A stretch of 64,000 nucleotides of DNA from Streptomyces sp. CB02261. GTDB taxonomy: Bacteria; Actinomycetota; Actinomycetes; Streptomycetales; Streptomycetaceae. A model generated the notes under the pieces. That model searched no databases. It saw only the letters and a program-made list of their open reading frames with translations, and was not told the origin of the DNA. The position numbers and the translations under genes are program-made. Shown in pieces: positions 8,396-17,567 of the stretch. How positions within the stretch are numbered: the stretch's first letter is position 1; every line of letters starts with the position of its first letter. Where the stretch lies: positions 917,385 through 981,384 of the forward strand of contig NZ_LIVX01000002.1 in NCBI RefSeq assembly GCF_001905665.1, read 5' to 3'.

Positions 8396-11300
8396 TCAGT
8401 CGAACCAGCGGTCCCTCGCCAGTTCCGGGGTTCGTGACGGATCCTCCAGGAGGGCTGCCACCTCGAAGCGGCGGGGCCATTGGCCCGAGGCCCAGGCCAG
8501 GCCCGCCGCCACGCCTTCCAGGGTGGAGGCGTGGACCACGCCGTCCGGGGTACGGCGCCAGTCGAGTTCCGTGCCCGCCGCCCGGAGTTCCTCGTGCTCG
8601 ACGTACGTCGTGGGAGCGGCCGGTCCCAGGAGGGTGCGGACCGCGTCCGGGACCTCGTGCTCCTCGCCCTCCGTCGTCACCTCCGCCTCCACCGTCTCGC
8701 TCAGGCGGCGCACCTGGAACAGCTCCGCCAGGTCCCCCGCCCGCGACGGCGACACCGGCAGCAGCGGCAGGCCCCCCTCCAGGGGCAGCAGGTCCGGGGC
8801 GTCCGCCACCACGGCCTCCGACGCGTCCACCACCGCCAGCGTGCCGTCCACCACCGCCCGCAGCTCGTCCGGGAGCGTCACCTGCTCCGGGTCCAGGTCG
8901 GCCAGGGCCGTGTACAGGGCGTGGAGTTGCACCGGTGACACCTCCCGCGACGGGTCCGCCAGCCGCGTCAGGAGTTCCGCCGCGCCCCCCGGTTCGTCCA
9001 GGAGCGCGCTCACCGACGTCCGTACGCCCAGGGCCCGCAGGACCTGCTCGTCCTCGAAGCCGGTCGCGTCGGCGGAGTCGTACAGACCGATCAGGAGCGG
9101 GTCCGTGCCGGCCGCGCGCAGTCCCGCCGGGCGCCGGCCGTCCAGGACCGGGTGGTCCCGCAGCCACCACGCCGTGTACGAGCGGACCGTCTCCGTCGTG
9201 CCGTCCGGCAGGAGGACCCGTACGGGCTGGGTCAGGGCGTCCCGGAGAGGCGGCTGCGCGAGGAGCGCCAGCGCCTGCGGCCAGGCGTCGTCGTCCACCA
9301 GGTCCAGGTCCCGTACCGCCACGATCTCCGTCGCCACCGGCGGCACCGGCGACTCCGGCAGCCGGTCGAGGACGTCCTCGCACCACACGTCGACCGCGTC
9401 GAGGAGCCCGGCGTCGTCCGGCTCCGGGTAGTCGCCCTCGCGCGGTTCGACCTCGTCCGGGTCGAGGAGCAGGTCGGTGGCGCGGACCAGGGCGAACGTG
9501 GCGAGCACCCCGCAGGCGGCGAGGGGCTGTTCGCCCCAGCGGGCGGCCAGGTCGGCGTCCACGTAGGCCAGTTCGTCCTCGCGCATGACGGCGGCGAACG
9601 CCGAACCCGGAAGGACCAGTTCGCCCGCCGGGGAGAGTTCGCCGTCCTCGTCGGGGAGGGCGAGCGCGGCGAGCCAGGGCTCCTCGCCGGGGTCGAGCTC
9701 CGCGTCCCGTACGAGGGCGAGGACGGTCTCGGCGAGTTCGTCCGCGTCGAGCGCGTCCCCGTCCTCGTCCCAGATCTCGCCCGCGTCGAGGGAGGCCGCG
9801 ACCGCCGCCCGTACCTGCGGGGTCGTCAGGACCGATCGGGGCGTGGCGGGCAGGGCGCCCAGCTTCTCCAGGAGCGGGTGGGCGGCCTCGGGGTGGGCGA
9901 CCTTCAGACCGAGGCGGGTCAGTTCGGCGGGGGTCCTGTCCTGCGGCAGGAGGACCTGGCGGGGGCCGATCGCCGTCCGGATCCGGGCGGCGCCCTCCTC
10001 CGGCTCCGCCAGCGGGACGGGGAGGCCCGACAGCCGGTCCGGGTCGACGCCGGCGAGGGAGTCGTACAGGCGCCACCACCAGGTGGGGGCCCTGTCCACA
10101 CCGGCGAGGCGGTCGATCGCCTCGGTCAGGGGGACACGGCCGACGCCGAGCGTACGGAGCTCGGGCCGCCGCTCCAGGCCCGCCGGGAGGAGCGTCGGGA
10201 AGACCTCCGCGAGGACATCGACCGTGTCCGCTCCCGCGCCCTCCGCGACCTCGGCCTCGATCGGGCGGAGCGCGGGGAGTTCCTCGGTGGGGGCGGCGGG
10301 CGCCAGGAACGCCACGCGCGGCAGCCGGTCCAGGATCGCCTCGCGCAGCGCCCCGTCGAGGGGTCCCTTGCCGAGCGGGCCGGGGACGAGGTCGAGCGTG
10401 GCGGTGGTCACCGGCTGCCAGTCGGCGAGGAGTTCGGCGTACGCGTCGGCGGCTCGCTGCACCAGGAAGTCGGTGAGCGGTCCGGGCGCCGGGTGCCGGC
10501 GCGCGGTGTCCAGGGGCAGGGAGGCGATGAGGAGGGCGGGGATGCCGAGCGGTTCGTCGGTGGGGGTGGGGGCGTGCACGACGGGGGTCGTACGGGGGTG
10601 GCGGGGGGCGCCCTCGGTGTCCACGGGTACGGCCCAGGTGACGGACCAGTGGGGGCGGAGGCGCTCCTCGACGGGGCGGTCCTTGAGGAGTTCCGCTTCG
10701 AGGGGGCCGCCGTGGGTGACGGTCCGCCAGCGGTGGGTGCCGGTGGCGGTGTCCTCGATCCGTACGTAGCCGTCGTCGTCGGTGCGGCTGAGGGTGCGTA
10801 CGCCCTCCGCCGTCTCCACGACGATCTCGGCGAGGCCGGGGAGCGTGAGGAGGAGGGCGTCGTCGACGGAGTCGAGGAGCCGTTCGGCGAGGTCGCGGGC
10901 GGCGGTGTCGCGGAGGGGGAGGACGACGACCGTGTCGTAGCCGTCAGGGGCGGAGCCCTCGGCGGGCAGCGGGAGGCGGAGGAGGGGCACGTGGCCGTCG
11001 CGGCGGCGGAGTTCGTCGCCGAGGCCGGGGCTGTACCGGGCGGTCTCGGCGGCGAGTTCGCGGGCTTCGGCGAGGGACCAGCGGACGCCGCCGTGTCGGC
11101 CGAGGACGGCGGGCTCGTCGGTGACGGCGAGGACGGCGGCGAAGCCGACGCCGAAGCGGCCGACGGCGCCGTGGGTCTGCTCGCGCTTGGCGGAGGCGCG
11201 GAGGGTGGAGAGCGACTCGGCGCCGGCGGCGTCCAGGGGGGCGCCGGTGTTGGCGGCGGCGAGGACGGCGGGGCCGTCGGGTCCTGCCGGGTGGAGGGTG

Positions 11301-11530
11301 AGGCGCAGGCGGCCGGGGACGGCGGCGCGGTGGGCGGCGTCGGCGGCGTTCTGGGCGAGTTCGACGACGAGGCGGTCGCGGTAGCCGCCGAGGGCGAGGT
11401 CCTCCTCGGCGTTGGCGTCCTCCCGGAACCGGGCGGGGGAGGCGCCCCAGGCGTCGAGCACGCCCCGCCGCAGCCGTGCGGTGCCGAAGGGGTCGGTTCC
11501 GTCGGTCGTCGTCCGGACGCTGACGCTCAC
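8396..11530 (-). CDS. Sacsin/HSP90-like GHKL ATPase-domain protein
   Basis: A 1044-residue protein. The N-terminal region has a GHKL ATP-binding fold: ELAQNAADA (residues 57-65, the N-box with Asn61), AANTGAPLDAAG (the lid and DxG-like region) and GRFGVGFAAVLAV (glycine box). This is the arrangement of sacsin and HSP90-type N domains. The remaining 750 residues are acidic, Leu/Ala-rich and without an HSP90 middle or C-terminal domain. A chaperone-like role is inferred, not shown. Frames continue upstream to 12037, but they run into the palindromic repeat block. The GTG at 11530 has GGAG just upstream and matches where homology should start. Confidence 0.85.
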   Translation of the reverse strand: MSVSVRTTTDGTDPFGTARLRRGVLDAWGASPARFREDANAEEDLALGGYRDRLVVELAQNAADAAHRAAVPGRLRLTLHPAGPDGPAVLAAANTGAPLDAAGAESLSTLRASAKREQTHGAVGRFGVGFAAVLAVTDEPAVLGRHGGVRWSLAEARELAAETARYSPGLGDELRRRDGHVPLLRLPLPAEGSAPDGYDTVVVLPLRDTAARDLAERLLDSVDDALLLTLPGLAEIVVETAEGVRTLSRTDDDGYVRIEDTATGTHRWRTVTHGGPLEAELLKDRPVEERLRPHWSVTWAVPVDTEGAPRHPRTTPVVHAPTPTDEPLGIPALLIASLPLDTARRHPAPGPLTDFLVQRAADAYAELLADWQPVTTATLDLVPGPLGKGPLDGALREAILDRLPRVAFLAPAAPTEELPALRPIEAEVAEGAGADTVDVLAEVFPTLLPAGLERRPELRTLGVGRVPLTEAIDRLAGVDRAPTWWWRLYDSLAGVDPDRLSGLPVPLAEPEEGAARIRTAIGPRQVLLPQDRTPAELTRLGLKVAHPEAAHPLLEKLGALPATPRSVLTTPQVRAAVAASLDAGEIWDEDGDALDADELAETVLALVRDAELDPGEEPWLAALALPDEDGELSPAGELVLPGSAFAAVMREDELAYVDADLAARWGEQPLAACGVLATFALVRATDLLLDPDEVEPREGDYPEPDDAGLLDAVDVWCEDVLDRLPESPVPPVATEIVAVRDLDLVDDDAWPQALALLAQPPLRDALTQPVRVLLPDGTTETVRSYTAWWLRDHPVLDGRRPAGLRAAGTDPLLIGLYDSADATGFEDEQVLRALGVRTSVSALLDEPGGAAELLTRLADPSREVSPVQLHALYTALADLDPEQVTLPDELRAVVDGTLAVVDASEAVVADAPDLLPLEGGLPLLPVSPSRAGDLAELFQVRRLSETVEAEVTTEGEEHEVPDAVRTLLGPAAPTTYVEHEELRAAGTELDWRRTPDGVVHASTLEGVAAGLAWASGQWPRRFEVAALLEDPSRTPELARDRWFD

Positions 11531-12200
11531 GTCTGACTCCACTCTGGGGCGGGGGTGGGGGGTGGGGGTCCTGCGGGCCCGATGATCCGGGGCCCGAAAG
11601 GTACCGCGCTCCGGGGGGCGGCGGTCGCGGGGGCACGGTCTTGGTCGGGGCGCGTGGGGGCATTCGGCGCGCGGGCGGTGCGGCGGGCCGCCGTGCCTGC
11701 GGGGGCGGGGTGCGGGGTGCCTCCCGCGTGGGCCCGTTGTGGGCAGGCGTTCCGCGGGACGATTGCCCGCACGGAGGGGGTGAGGGGCCGCCGCCCACCC
11801 GGCACCGTTGTGGGCAGGCGTTCCGCGGGGCGGAACGGGTGGGCACCACCCACGACAGCGCCGCACCCGGGGTGCGGGTTCAGGCGCGGGAGCCTCGGCC
11901 CGGCAAGGGGCGCCGTCCCGTGTGCCCACCCGTCCCGCCCCGCGGGACGATTGCCCACACGGAGGGGGTGAGGGGCCGCCGCCCACCCGGCACCGTTGTG
12001 GGCAGGCGTTCCGCGGGGCGGAACGGGTGGGCACCACCCACGACAGCGCCGCACCCGGGGTGCGGGTTCAGGCGCGGGAGCCTTGGCCCGGCCAGGGGCG
12101 CCGTCCCGTGTGCCCACCCGTCCCGCCCTGCGGGACGATTGCCCACACGGAGGGGGTGGGGGTTCTGGCGTGGCGAAGGGCGCCGCGCGCGGGCGGTCGG
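11531..12200. other. Intergenic region occupied by palindromic repeats
   Basis: A 670-bp gap between two leftward genes. Its right two thirds are the 188-bp tandem repeat listed separately. The left third (11531-11755) is plain high-GC sequence and must contain the promoter of the ATPase-like gene. The long open frames that cross it in several directions follow from the repeat's base composition and are not genes. Confidence 0.7.
11756..12160. repeat. 188-bp tandem repeat built of palindromes (2.15 copies)
   Basis: The segment GGGACGATTGCCC recurs at 11756, 11944 and 12132, exactly 188 bp apart, and the sequence between is nearly identical. Each unit contains three inverted repeats: GTTCCGC/GCGGAAC inside GTGGGCA...TGGGCAC arms, a GCACCC/GGGTGC hairpin, and CGTCCCGC/GCGGGACG inside GTGTGCCCA...TGCCCACAC arms. 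A truncated extra arm lies just before the first unit (about 11735-11756). The same composite element occurs at 21.8-22.1 kb, so it is a dispersed intergenic element and not a local duplication only. No transposase is linked to it. Confidence 0.85.
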
Positions 12201-13130
12201 TTAGGAGTGGCCCAGGTCTTCTGAGGTGTCGTCGGGTTCGGTGGTGGAGCCGGAGTCCTTCGCCGGGCGGAGGGGGAAGGCGTCCACGGCCGTCGAGTCG
12301 AAGACGGGCGGCGCGGGCCGCGGCGGTGTCGGCATGACGGCGGCCTCGGAGTGGCCTCCGCAGCCGTAGGCGAGGGAGACGACCCGGCCGTCGGCGGGGG
12401 CGAACTCGTTGGCGCAGACACCGAACGCCTGCTTGAGGGACCCGGCGAGCGGCACCAGGAAGGCGCAGGACTCGCAGGAGGCCGGCGCGGCCTGGGCCAT
12501 GGGCGTGCGGGCGCCGAAGGCCTCGTCCCAGCGGTCGGCGGCCACGTGCAGGCCGTACCGGGAGAGGACGCGGGCCCGGCGCATGCCGAGTTCTTCGGCG
12601 ACCGCGGCGACTGTGCCCCGCGCGGGGGTGCGGGTCACGATCTCGGCGTCCTCGGTGTCGAGGTGCTCCTCGAGCTCCTCCGAGACGATGGAGTTCGGCG
12701 GCGGCGCGTCCTCGCCCGTGTAGCCGGGCTCCAGGCGCAGGTCGTCCTGCTCGGTGGGGAGGAGGTCGCCGGGGCCCATGTCGCCGGGGCGGAGCCGCTC
12801 GCTCCAGGGCACCCACTCGGGGGCGAGGAGGGCGTCGGAGCCGGGCAGCAGGACGGTTTCGTCAAGGGTGACGTTCTTGGCGCGGGACGCGCGGGTGACG
12901 GTGACCGCCCAGCGCCAGCCCCGGTAGCCGGGTTCCTTGGACTCGAAGTAGTGGGTGACGACGCGGTCGCCCTCCGCGACGACCTCGACGTGGGCGCCGA
13001 CGATGCCGGGGGCGGCCGCCTCCTCGGCGGCCTCCCGCGCGAGGTCTACGGCCTCGGCGCACAGGCGGTCGGGGATACGCGTGGCTCGCGGGGTACGGGG
13101 GGTACCGCTTCGCGTCGTCGCAGCACTCAC
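12201..13130 (-). CDS. DUF3027 protein
   Basis: A 309-residue protein of the actinobacterial DUF3027 family. Recognisable parts are DRLCAEAVDLAREAAEE, FESKEPGYRGWRWAVTV, RAKNVTLDETVLLPG, and a C-terminal SCESCAFLVPLAGSLKQAFGV and CANEFAPADG with Cys that may bind metal. The tail is disordered. The start is set at the GTG at 13130, about 14 nt after GGAG; the frame stays open upstream but loses coding character. No function is established. The short distance to the divergent MFS gene suggests a shared regulatory region. Confidence 0.85.
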   Translation of the reverse strand: MSAATTRSGTPRTPRATRIPDRLCAEAVDLAREAAEEAAAPGIVGAHVEVVAEGDRVVTHYFESKEPGYRGWRWAVTVTRASRAKNVTLDETVLLPGSDALLAPEWVPWSERLRPGDMGPGDLLPTEQDDLRLEPGYTGEDAPPPNSIVSEELEEHLDTEDAEIVTRTPARGTVAAVAEELGMRRARVLSRYGLHVAADRWDEAFGARTPMAQAAPASCESCAFLVPLAGSLKQAFGVCANEFAPADGRVVSLAYGCGGHSEAAVMPTPPRPAPPVFDSTAVDAFPLRPAKDSGSTTEPDDTSEDLGHS

Positions 13131-13522
13131 AGGTCTCGCTTCTCTCCTACGCCGTCTCACGGGTGCGCCGGCCGAGGGGCGGGAGCGAAGCCACGGGCGG
13201 CGGGCGGAGCGGACCTGTGGGCCGCATCGACGTCCGCGCACCCGACGTGTCTCGCGTGTCTCGGGCACACCTATCGTCATCCATTCTGCGGGATGCCGAA
13301 GAGGCGCGCGGCCGAGAGCTTCCGCCGGTGACGCGCTACGCACGCTACCCCGTTCGCGGGCCTCAGCCCACATGGCCGCCCCAAGTGGCCCGGATCATGG
13401 ATGGCCGGAGGGTGTTCCCGGGGGTGTCCGGGGGTGTCCGGCGGGGTCCGTGGGACGGTCCGTCGGTGGCCCGTCCGCCGTGCCACGGTTCGTCCGGGCT
13501 GCCGGTGGGGCACTATGACGGA
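13131..13522. other. Divergent promoter region
   Basis: About 390 bp between the DUF3027 and MFS genes. It contains GGGGGTGTCCGGG-type direct repeats near 13420-13445 and no convincing gene. Promoters for both genes should lie here, but I cannot assign boxes. Confidence 0.4.
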
Positions 13523-14902
13523 GTGGCAGCCGCACGGTCTTCCGCACGATCCGAAGATCATGCCGGACCGCTCCGCCGAGCGGGCCGGTCGGTCGGTCGT
13601 GCCCTGCACCTGCCGTTCACGGGCACGGCGCGGGGCATCAGGAAGGCCACGCACGCGCACGGCGCGGGTGAGTCGGGGCTCGGGAAGCTGATCGAGCTGC
13701 ACGCGGTGAACGGCGCCGGTGACGTCATGATCACCGTCGCCCTGGCGTCCACGGTCTTCTTCTCGGTGCCGACGGACGAGGCGCGGGGGCGCGTGGCCCT
13801 CTACCTCGCCATCACGATGGCTCCCTTCACGCTTCTCGCCCCGGTGATCGGTCCGCTCCTGGACCGCATCCCGCACGGGCGGCGGGCGGCGATGGCGGGC
13901 GCGATGCTGACCCGCGCGGTCCTCGCGATCATGATGTCGACGGTGGTCGCCACGGGGGGCATCGAGCTGTATCCGGCGGCGCTGGGGGTCCTGGTGGCCT
14001 CGAAGGCGTACGGGGTGGTGCGCAGCGCGGTCGTGCCGAGGCTGCTCCCACCGACGTTCTCGCTGGTCAAGGCGAACTCCCGGGTGACCCTCGCAGGGCT
14101 GCTCGCGACGGGGATCGCCGCGCCGATCGGGGCGGGGCTGCAGATGGTGGGGCCCGGCTGGCCCCTGTACGGGGCGTGCGCGCTGTTCCTGCTCGGGGCG
14201 TTCTGGGCGCTGCGGATGCCGCCGAAGGTGGACTCGGCGAAGGGCGAGCGGCGGGCGCACCTGCTGACGCACGGCGAGCGGAAGCCGAGTCTGCGGACGG
14301 TGGGGCCCTCGGTCCTCCACGGTCTGGAGGCGAACGCGTCGCAGCGCATGCTGTCGGGCTTCCTGATCTTCTTCCTGGCGTTCCTGCTGCGGGAGCATCC
14401 GTTGTCGGGGCAGAGCGCCGCCGTCTCGCTGGGGATCGTGGGTGTGGCGGCGGGCGTGGGCAACGCGTGCGGTACGGCGGTCGGCTCGCTGCTCCGGGAG
14501 CGCGGCCACGGCCCGGAAGTGATCATCGCCACGATGGTCACCGTGGTCTGCGGTACGGCGGTCTGTGCGGCGGTGTTCTTCGGCGGGGTGATGGTGGCGG
14601 TCCTGGGGGCGGTCGCGGGGCTGACGCAGGCCCTGTCGAAGCTGTCGCTTGACGCGCTGATCCAGCGGGACGTGCCGGAGGTGGTGCGGACCTCGGCGTT
14701 CGCGCGTTCCGAGACGGCCCTGCAGATGGCGTGGGTGGTGGGCGGCGGGATCGGCATCGCGCTGCCGCTGAACGGGACGCTGGGCATGTCCGTGGCGGCC
14801 GGTTTCCTGGCCCTGGGGGCGCTCCTCTCGGTCCGTGGCCTGCTCGCCGAGGCCCGGCGCCGCCCGGGGTCGAAGGACCGGTCGAAGGCCCGGGTGGCGT
14901 AG
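13523..14902 (+). CDS. MFS-family membrane protein
   Basis: A 459-residue polytopic protein. After a basic 40-residue N-terminal tail comes GLGKLIELHAVNGAGDVMIT and a first helix pair, LAITMAPFTLLAPVIGPLLDR with the MFS loop DRIPHGRRAA, and about ten further helices. It resembles MFS_1/MFS_3 exporters of unknown substrate. The start is set at the GTG at 13523, where homology to such proteins should begin; the ribosome-binding site is weak. The DUF2771 lipoprotein and mqnB/mqnD follow on the same strand. Confidence 0.85.
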   Translation: MAAARSSARSEDHAGPLRRAGRSVGRALHLPFTGTARGIRKATHAHGAGESGLGKLIELHAVNGAGDVMITVALASTVFFSVPTDEARGRVALYLAITMAPFTLLAPVIGPLLDRIPHGRRAAMAGAMLTRAVLAIMMSTVVATGGIELYPAALGVLVASKAYGVVRSAVVPRLLPPTFSLVKANSRVTLAGLLATGIAAPIGAGLQMVGPGWPLYGACALFLLGAFWALRMPPKVDSAKGERRAHLLTHGERKPSLRTVGPSVLHGLEANASQRMLSGFLIFFLAFLLREHPLSGQSAAVSLGIVGVAAGVGNACGTAVGSLLRERGHGPEVIIATMVTVVCGTAVCAAVFFGGVMVAVLGAVAGLTQALSKLSLDALIQRDVPEVVRTSAFARSETALQMAWVVGGGIGIALPLNGTLGMSVAAGFLALGALLSVRGLLAEARRRPGSKDRSKARVA

Positions 14903-14977
14903 GCGCGTCCCGGACCGGAGGGCGGCACGCCGTACCCCCGCGTGGCGCGGGCGCGGCGGCCCGATAGCCTTCGGCTC

Positions 14978-15457
14978 ATGACCGTTGCGTTCTTCTCCGG
15001 CTCGCGCCGCCGGGCCGCCGTCGCCCTCGGGGCCGTCTCCGCCGGGCTCCTCGTTCTCTCCGCCTGCGACAAGCCGACTCCGCTCGCGACCCTGACGGTC
15101 GGGACCGACTCGGTCCACTCCGAGGCCGCCTGCTACAACGACGGCGACGCCATCAAGGAGTCGCAGATCCAGCAGTGCCTCAACAAGAAGGCCGAGAAGT
15201 CCATCACCGTGGCGATGGACGACAAGATCCGCTTCGGGGTCGACCCCGAGATCGCGGACAACGGCTGGACGATCTTCCTCGGCGGCCAGCAGGCCGAACC
15301 CGAGCCGTACAAGAAGACGTACCGGACCATTCCGGCCAGCGCCTTCTTCTCCAGCCAGACCGGCGAGGCCACCGACAAGACCCAGGTGACCATCGTCGAG
15401 AACACCGGCAAGAAGCTGACCGGTGTCTGGCACTTCCAGCTGAAGAAGGACTCCTGA
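14978..15457 (+). CDS. DUF2771 lipoprotein
   Basis: A 159-residue lipoprotein. RRRAAVALGAVSAGLL and the lipobox LVLSAC give a lipid-modified Cys near residue 28. The mature part has WTIFLGGQQAEPEPYKKTYR and a C-terminal GVWHFQLKKDS, as in the DUF2771 family. A pair of Cys (AACYNDG and QQCLNKK) may form a disulfide. It sits on the outer face of the membrane. It ends 7 bp before mqnB and probably shares its transcript, but a link to menaquinone is not known. Confidence 0.85.
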   Translation: MTVAFFSGSRRRAAVALGAVSAGLLVLSACDKPTPLATLTVGTDSVHSEAACYNDGDAIKESQIQQCLNKKAEKSITVAMDDKIRFGVDPEIADNGWTIFLGGQQAEPEPYKKTYRTIPASAFFSSQTGEATDKTQVTIVENTGKKLTGVWHFQLKKDS

Positions 15458-15464
15458 TCCTCCG

Positions 15465-16316
15465 GTGCCCCACCGGATCCTGATCGTGACGGCCGTGGCG
15501 GCGGAGGCGGACTCCGTCACCGCCGGCCTCGGCCTCGGCGGCCCGGAGTCCGTGCCGCTGCCGGGGGGCCTCGTGCTGCGCCGTCACACGGGCCCTCGCC
15601 CGTCGGCGTGTGTCGACGTCCTGGTCGGCGGGGTGGGTCCCGCCGCCGTGGCCGCGTCGACCGCGACCGCTCTGGCGTACGCGTCGCTGACCGGCGCCGG
15701 GAGCCACTCCGGGACCGGCGCCGGAGGTCACTCCGCCACCGGGACCGGCTCAGGGACCGCAGCCGATGCCGCGCCGGGAGCCGCCGGGCCCCGTTCCGGC
15801 GGTCCCTATGACCTGATCGTCTCCGCCGGGATCGCCGGCGGATTCCCCTCCCGCGCGCCGGTCGGTTCCGTCGTCGTCTCCGCGTCGATCGTCGCCGCCG
15901 ACCTCGGTGCCGAGACCCCCGACGGGTACCTCGCCGTGGAGGAGCTCGGTTTCGGGCGGTCCGCGCATCCCGTGCCGGACGCCCTGACCTCCCGTATCGC
16001 CGCCGTCCTGGGCGCCGGGGGCCTGCCGCACACCGTCGGGCCCGTGCTCACCGTCTCGACCGTCACCGGGACCGCCGGCCGTGCCGCCGCCCTCGCGGAG
16101 CGCCGTCCGGGGGCCGCGGCCGAGGCCATGGAGGGGTTCGGCGTCGCCGAGGCCGCCGCCGCGTACGGGGTGCCCGTCGTCGAGATCCGGGCCGTGTCGA
16201 ACGCCGTCGGGCCCCGTGACCGGGCCGCCTGGCGCATCGGCGAGGCCCTGGAAGCGCTGGGGCAGGCCTTCGGGCTGCTCGGCAAGACCGTCTTCGTGGA
16301 GCTGGAGCCGTCGTGA
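15465..16316 (+). CDS. mqnB: Futalosine hydrolase MqnB
   Basis: A nucleosidase of the MTAN/PNP superfamily that removes hypoxanthine from futalosine to give dehypoxanthine futalosine in the alternative menaquinone pathway. Visible are ILIVTAVAAEADSV at the start, VGGVGPAAVAAS, LIVSAGIAGGF, AEAMEGFGVAEAA (the catalytic Glu region) and IRAVSNAVGPRDRAAW near the end. At 283 residues it is longer than the usual ~220-230. The excess is a Gly/Ser/Thr/His-rich insert at about residues 77-113, before the LIVSAGIAGG strand. The start is a GTG at 15465. It overlaps mqnD by 4 bp. Confidence 0.95.
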   Translation: MPHRILIVTAVAAEADSVTAGLGLGGPESVPLPGGLVLRRHTGPRPSACVDVLVGGVGPAAVAASTATALAYASLTGAGSHSGTGAGGHSATGTGSGTAADAAPGAAGPRSGGPYDLIVSAGIAGGFPSRAPVGSVVVSASIVAADLGAETPDGYLAVEELGFGRSAHPVPDALTSRIAAVLGAGGLPHTVGPVLTVSTVTGTAGRAAALAERRPGAAAEAMEGFGVAEAAAAYGVPVVEIRAVSNAVGPRDRAAWRIGEALEALGQAFGLLGKTVFVELEPS

Positions 16317-17167
16317 CCAAGCTGAAGATCGCCTACTCGCCCTGTCCGAACGACACGTTCGTCTTCGACGCCTGGGCCCACGGCCGCGTCCCCGGCGCCC
16401 CGCGCCTCGACGTGACCTTCGCCGACATCGACGTCACCAACGGCTGGGCGGAGAGCGGGACCGACACGCACGACGTCCTGAAGGTGTCGTACGCGGTGCT
16501 GCCGTGGATCCTCGACGAGTACGCGCTGCTGCCCTGCGGCGGCGCCCTGGGGCGGGGCTGCGGGCCGCTCGTCCTGACGCGCGACGCCGGGACCGGCGCC
16601 GATCTCGCCGGGAAGACGGTCGCGGTGCCGAGCGAGCGTTCGACCGCGTACCTGCTGTTCCGGCTGTGGGCGGCGGAGACCGTGCCCGGCGGGGTCGGGG
16701 ACGTCGTCGTGATGCCGTTCCACGAGATCATGCCCGCCGTGCGCGACGGGAAGGTCGACGCGGGGCTCGTCATCCACGAGGCCCGGTTCACGTACCAGAA
16801 CTACGGTCTGCACTGCCTCGCCGACATGGGCGAGCACTGGGAGTCCACGACCGGGCTGCCGATCCCGCTCGGCGCGATCGTCGCCCGCCGCTCGCTCGGA
16901 GCCGAGACCCTGGAGCGGCTCGCCGCGTCCGCCCGTGCCTCGGTACGGATGGCCTGGGACGACCCGTCCGTGTCACGGCCGTACGTCCTGGAGCACGCGC
17001 AGGAGATGGACCCGAGGGTGGCCGACCAGCACATCGGTCTCTACGTCAACGAGTTCACGGCCGACCTCGGCGAGCACGGCTACGCGGCGGTCCGGGGGCT
17101 GCTCACCCGCGCCGCGGCCGAGGGACTCGTACCGCCCCTCGGCCCGGACGCGCTGTCGTTCCCGTGA
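16313..17167 (+). CDS. mqnD: 1,4-dihydroxy-6-naphthoate synthase MqnD
   Basis: A 284-residue protein with the MqnD hallmarks: KIAYSPCPNDTFVFDAWAHG at the N terminus, DVLKVSYAVLPWIL, VAVPSERSTAYLLF, GLVIHEARFTYQNYGL and IPLGAIVARR. It turns cyclic dehypoxanthine futalosine into 1,4-dihydroxy-6-naphthoate in the cytoplasm and has a periplasmic-binding-protein fold. The GTG start overlaps the mqnB stop (GTGA), indicating translational coupling. The remaining pathway genes (mqnA, C, E) are outside the window. Confidence 0.96.
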   Translation: MTKLKIAYSPCPNDTFVFDAWAHGRVPGAPRLDVTFADIDVTNGWAESGTDTHDVLKVSYAVLPWILDEYALLPCGGALGRGCGPLVLTRDAGTGADLAGKTVAVPSERSTAYLLFRLWAAETVPGGVGDVVVMPFHEIMPAVRDGKVDAGLVIHEARFTYQNYGLHCLADMGEHWESTTGLPIPLGAIVARRSLGAETLERLAASARASVRMAWDDPSVSRPYVLEHAQEMDPRVADQHIGLYVNEFTADLGEHGYAAVRGLLTRAAAEGLVPPLGPDALSFP

Positions 17168-17169
17168 CC

Positions 17170-17184
17170 GGGACCGACGGTCCC
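17170..17184. terminator. Hairpin between convergent mqnD and cold-shock genes
   Basis: GGGACCG-A-CGGTCCC is a perfect 7-bp inverted repeat in the 16-bp gap between the two convergent stop codons. It probably ends both transcripts; there is no T tract, as is usual in streptomycetes. Confidence 0.6.
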
Positions 17185-17567
17185 TACACGTCGAGCTGGT
17201 CGGCGACCGCGCGGAGCAGGCCGGCGATCTTCTTGCCCTGGGTCTTCTCCGGGTAGCGGCCACGCTCCAGCATGGGCGTGATGTTCTCCAGGAGCGTCGT
17301 CAGGTCCTGCACGATGGACGCCAGTTCGTCGGGCTTACGGCGCTGCGCCGCGGCGACGGACGGCGTCGGGTCGAGGATGGCGACGGACAGCGCCTGGTCG
17401 CCGCGCTGGCCGGCGACGACACCGAACTCCACCCGCTGACCGGGCTTCAGTGCGTCGACTCCGGCAGGGAGCACCGACGAGTGGACGAAGACGTCGCCGC
17501 CGTCGTCACGGGAGAGAAAGCCGAAGCCCTTCTCACTGTTGAACCATTTGACCTTGCCGGTAGGCAC
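17184..17567 (-). CDS. Cold-shock-domain protein with C-terminal extension
   Basis: Residues 1-66 are a cold-shock domain: GKVKWFNSEKGFGFL carries RNP1 (13-18), and VFVHSS near residue 26 is RNP2. It binds single-stranded nucleic acid. A further 60 residues (PDELASIVQDLTTLLENITPML ... KIAGLLRAVADQLDV) form an amphipathic helical tail found in a subset of actinobacterial CSD proteins. Total length is 127, about twice a plain CspA. The start is the GTG at 17567. Upstream there are three to four iterated GAGGAC units that may serve as overlapping ribosome-binding sites. Confidence 0.93.
   Translation of the reverse strand: MPTGKVKWFNSEKGFGFLSRDDGGDVFVHSSVLPAGVDALKPGQRVEFGVVAGQRGDQALSVAILDPTPSVAAAQRRKPDELASIVQDLTTLLENITPMLERGRYPEKTQGKKIAGLLRAVADQLDV

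Noticed and set aside
8396..12037. Longer start for the GHKL ATPase-like gene
   Set aside because: The extra 169 codons pass through the palindromic repeat block and repeat themselves; the GTG at 11530 has a ribosome-binding site and fits the domain start.
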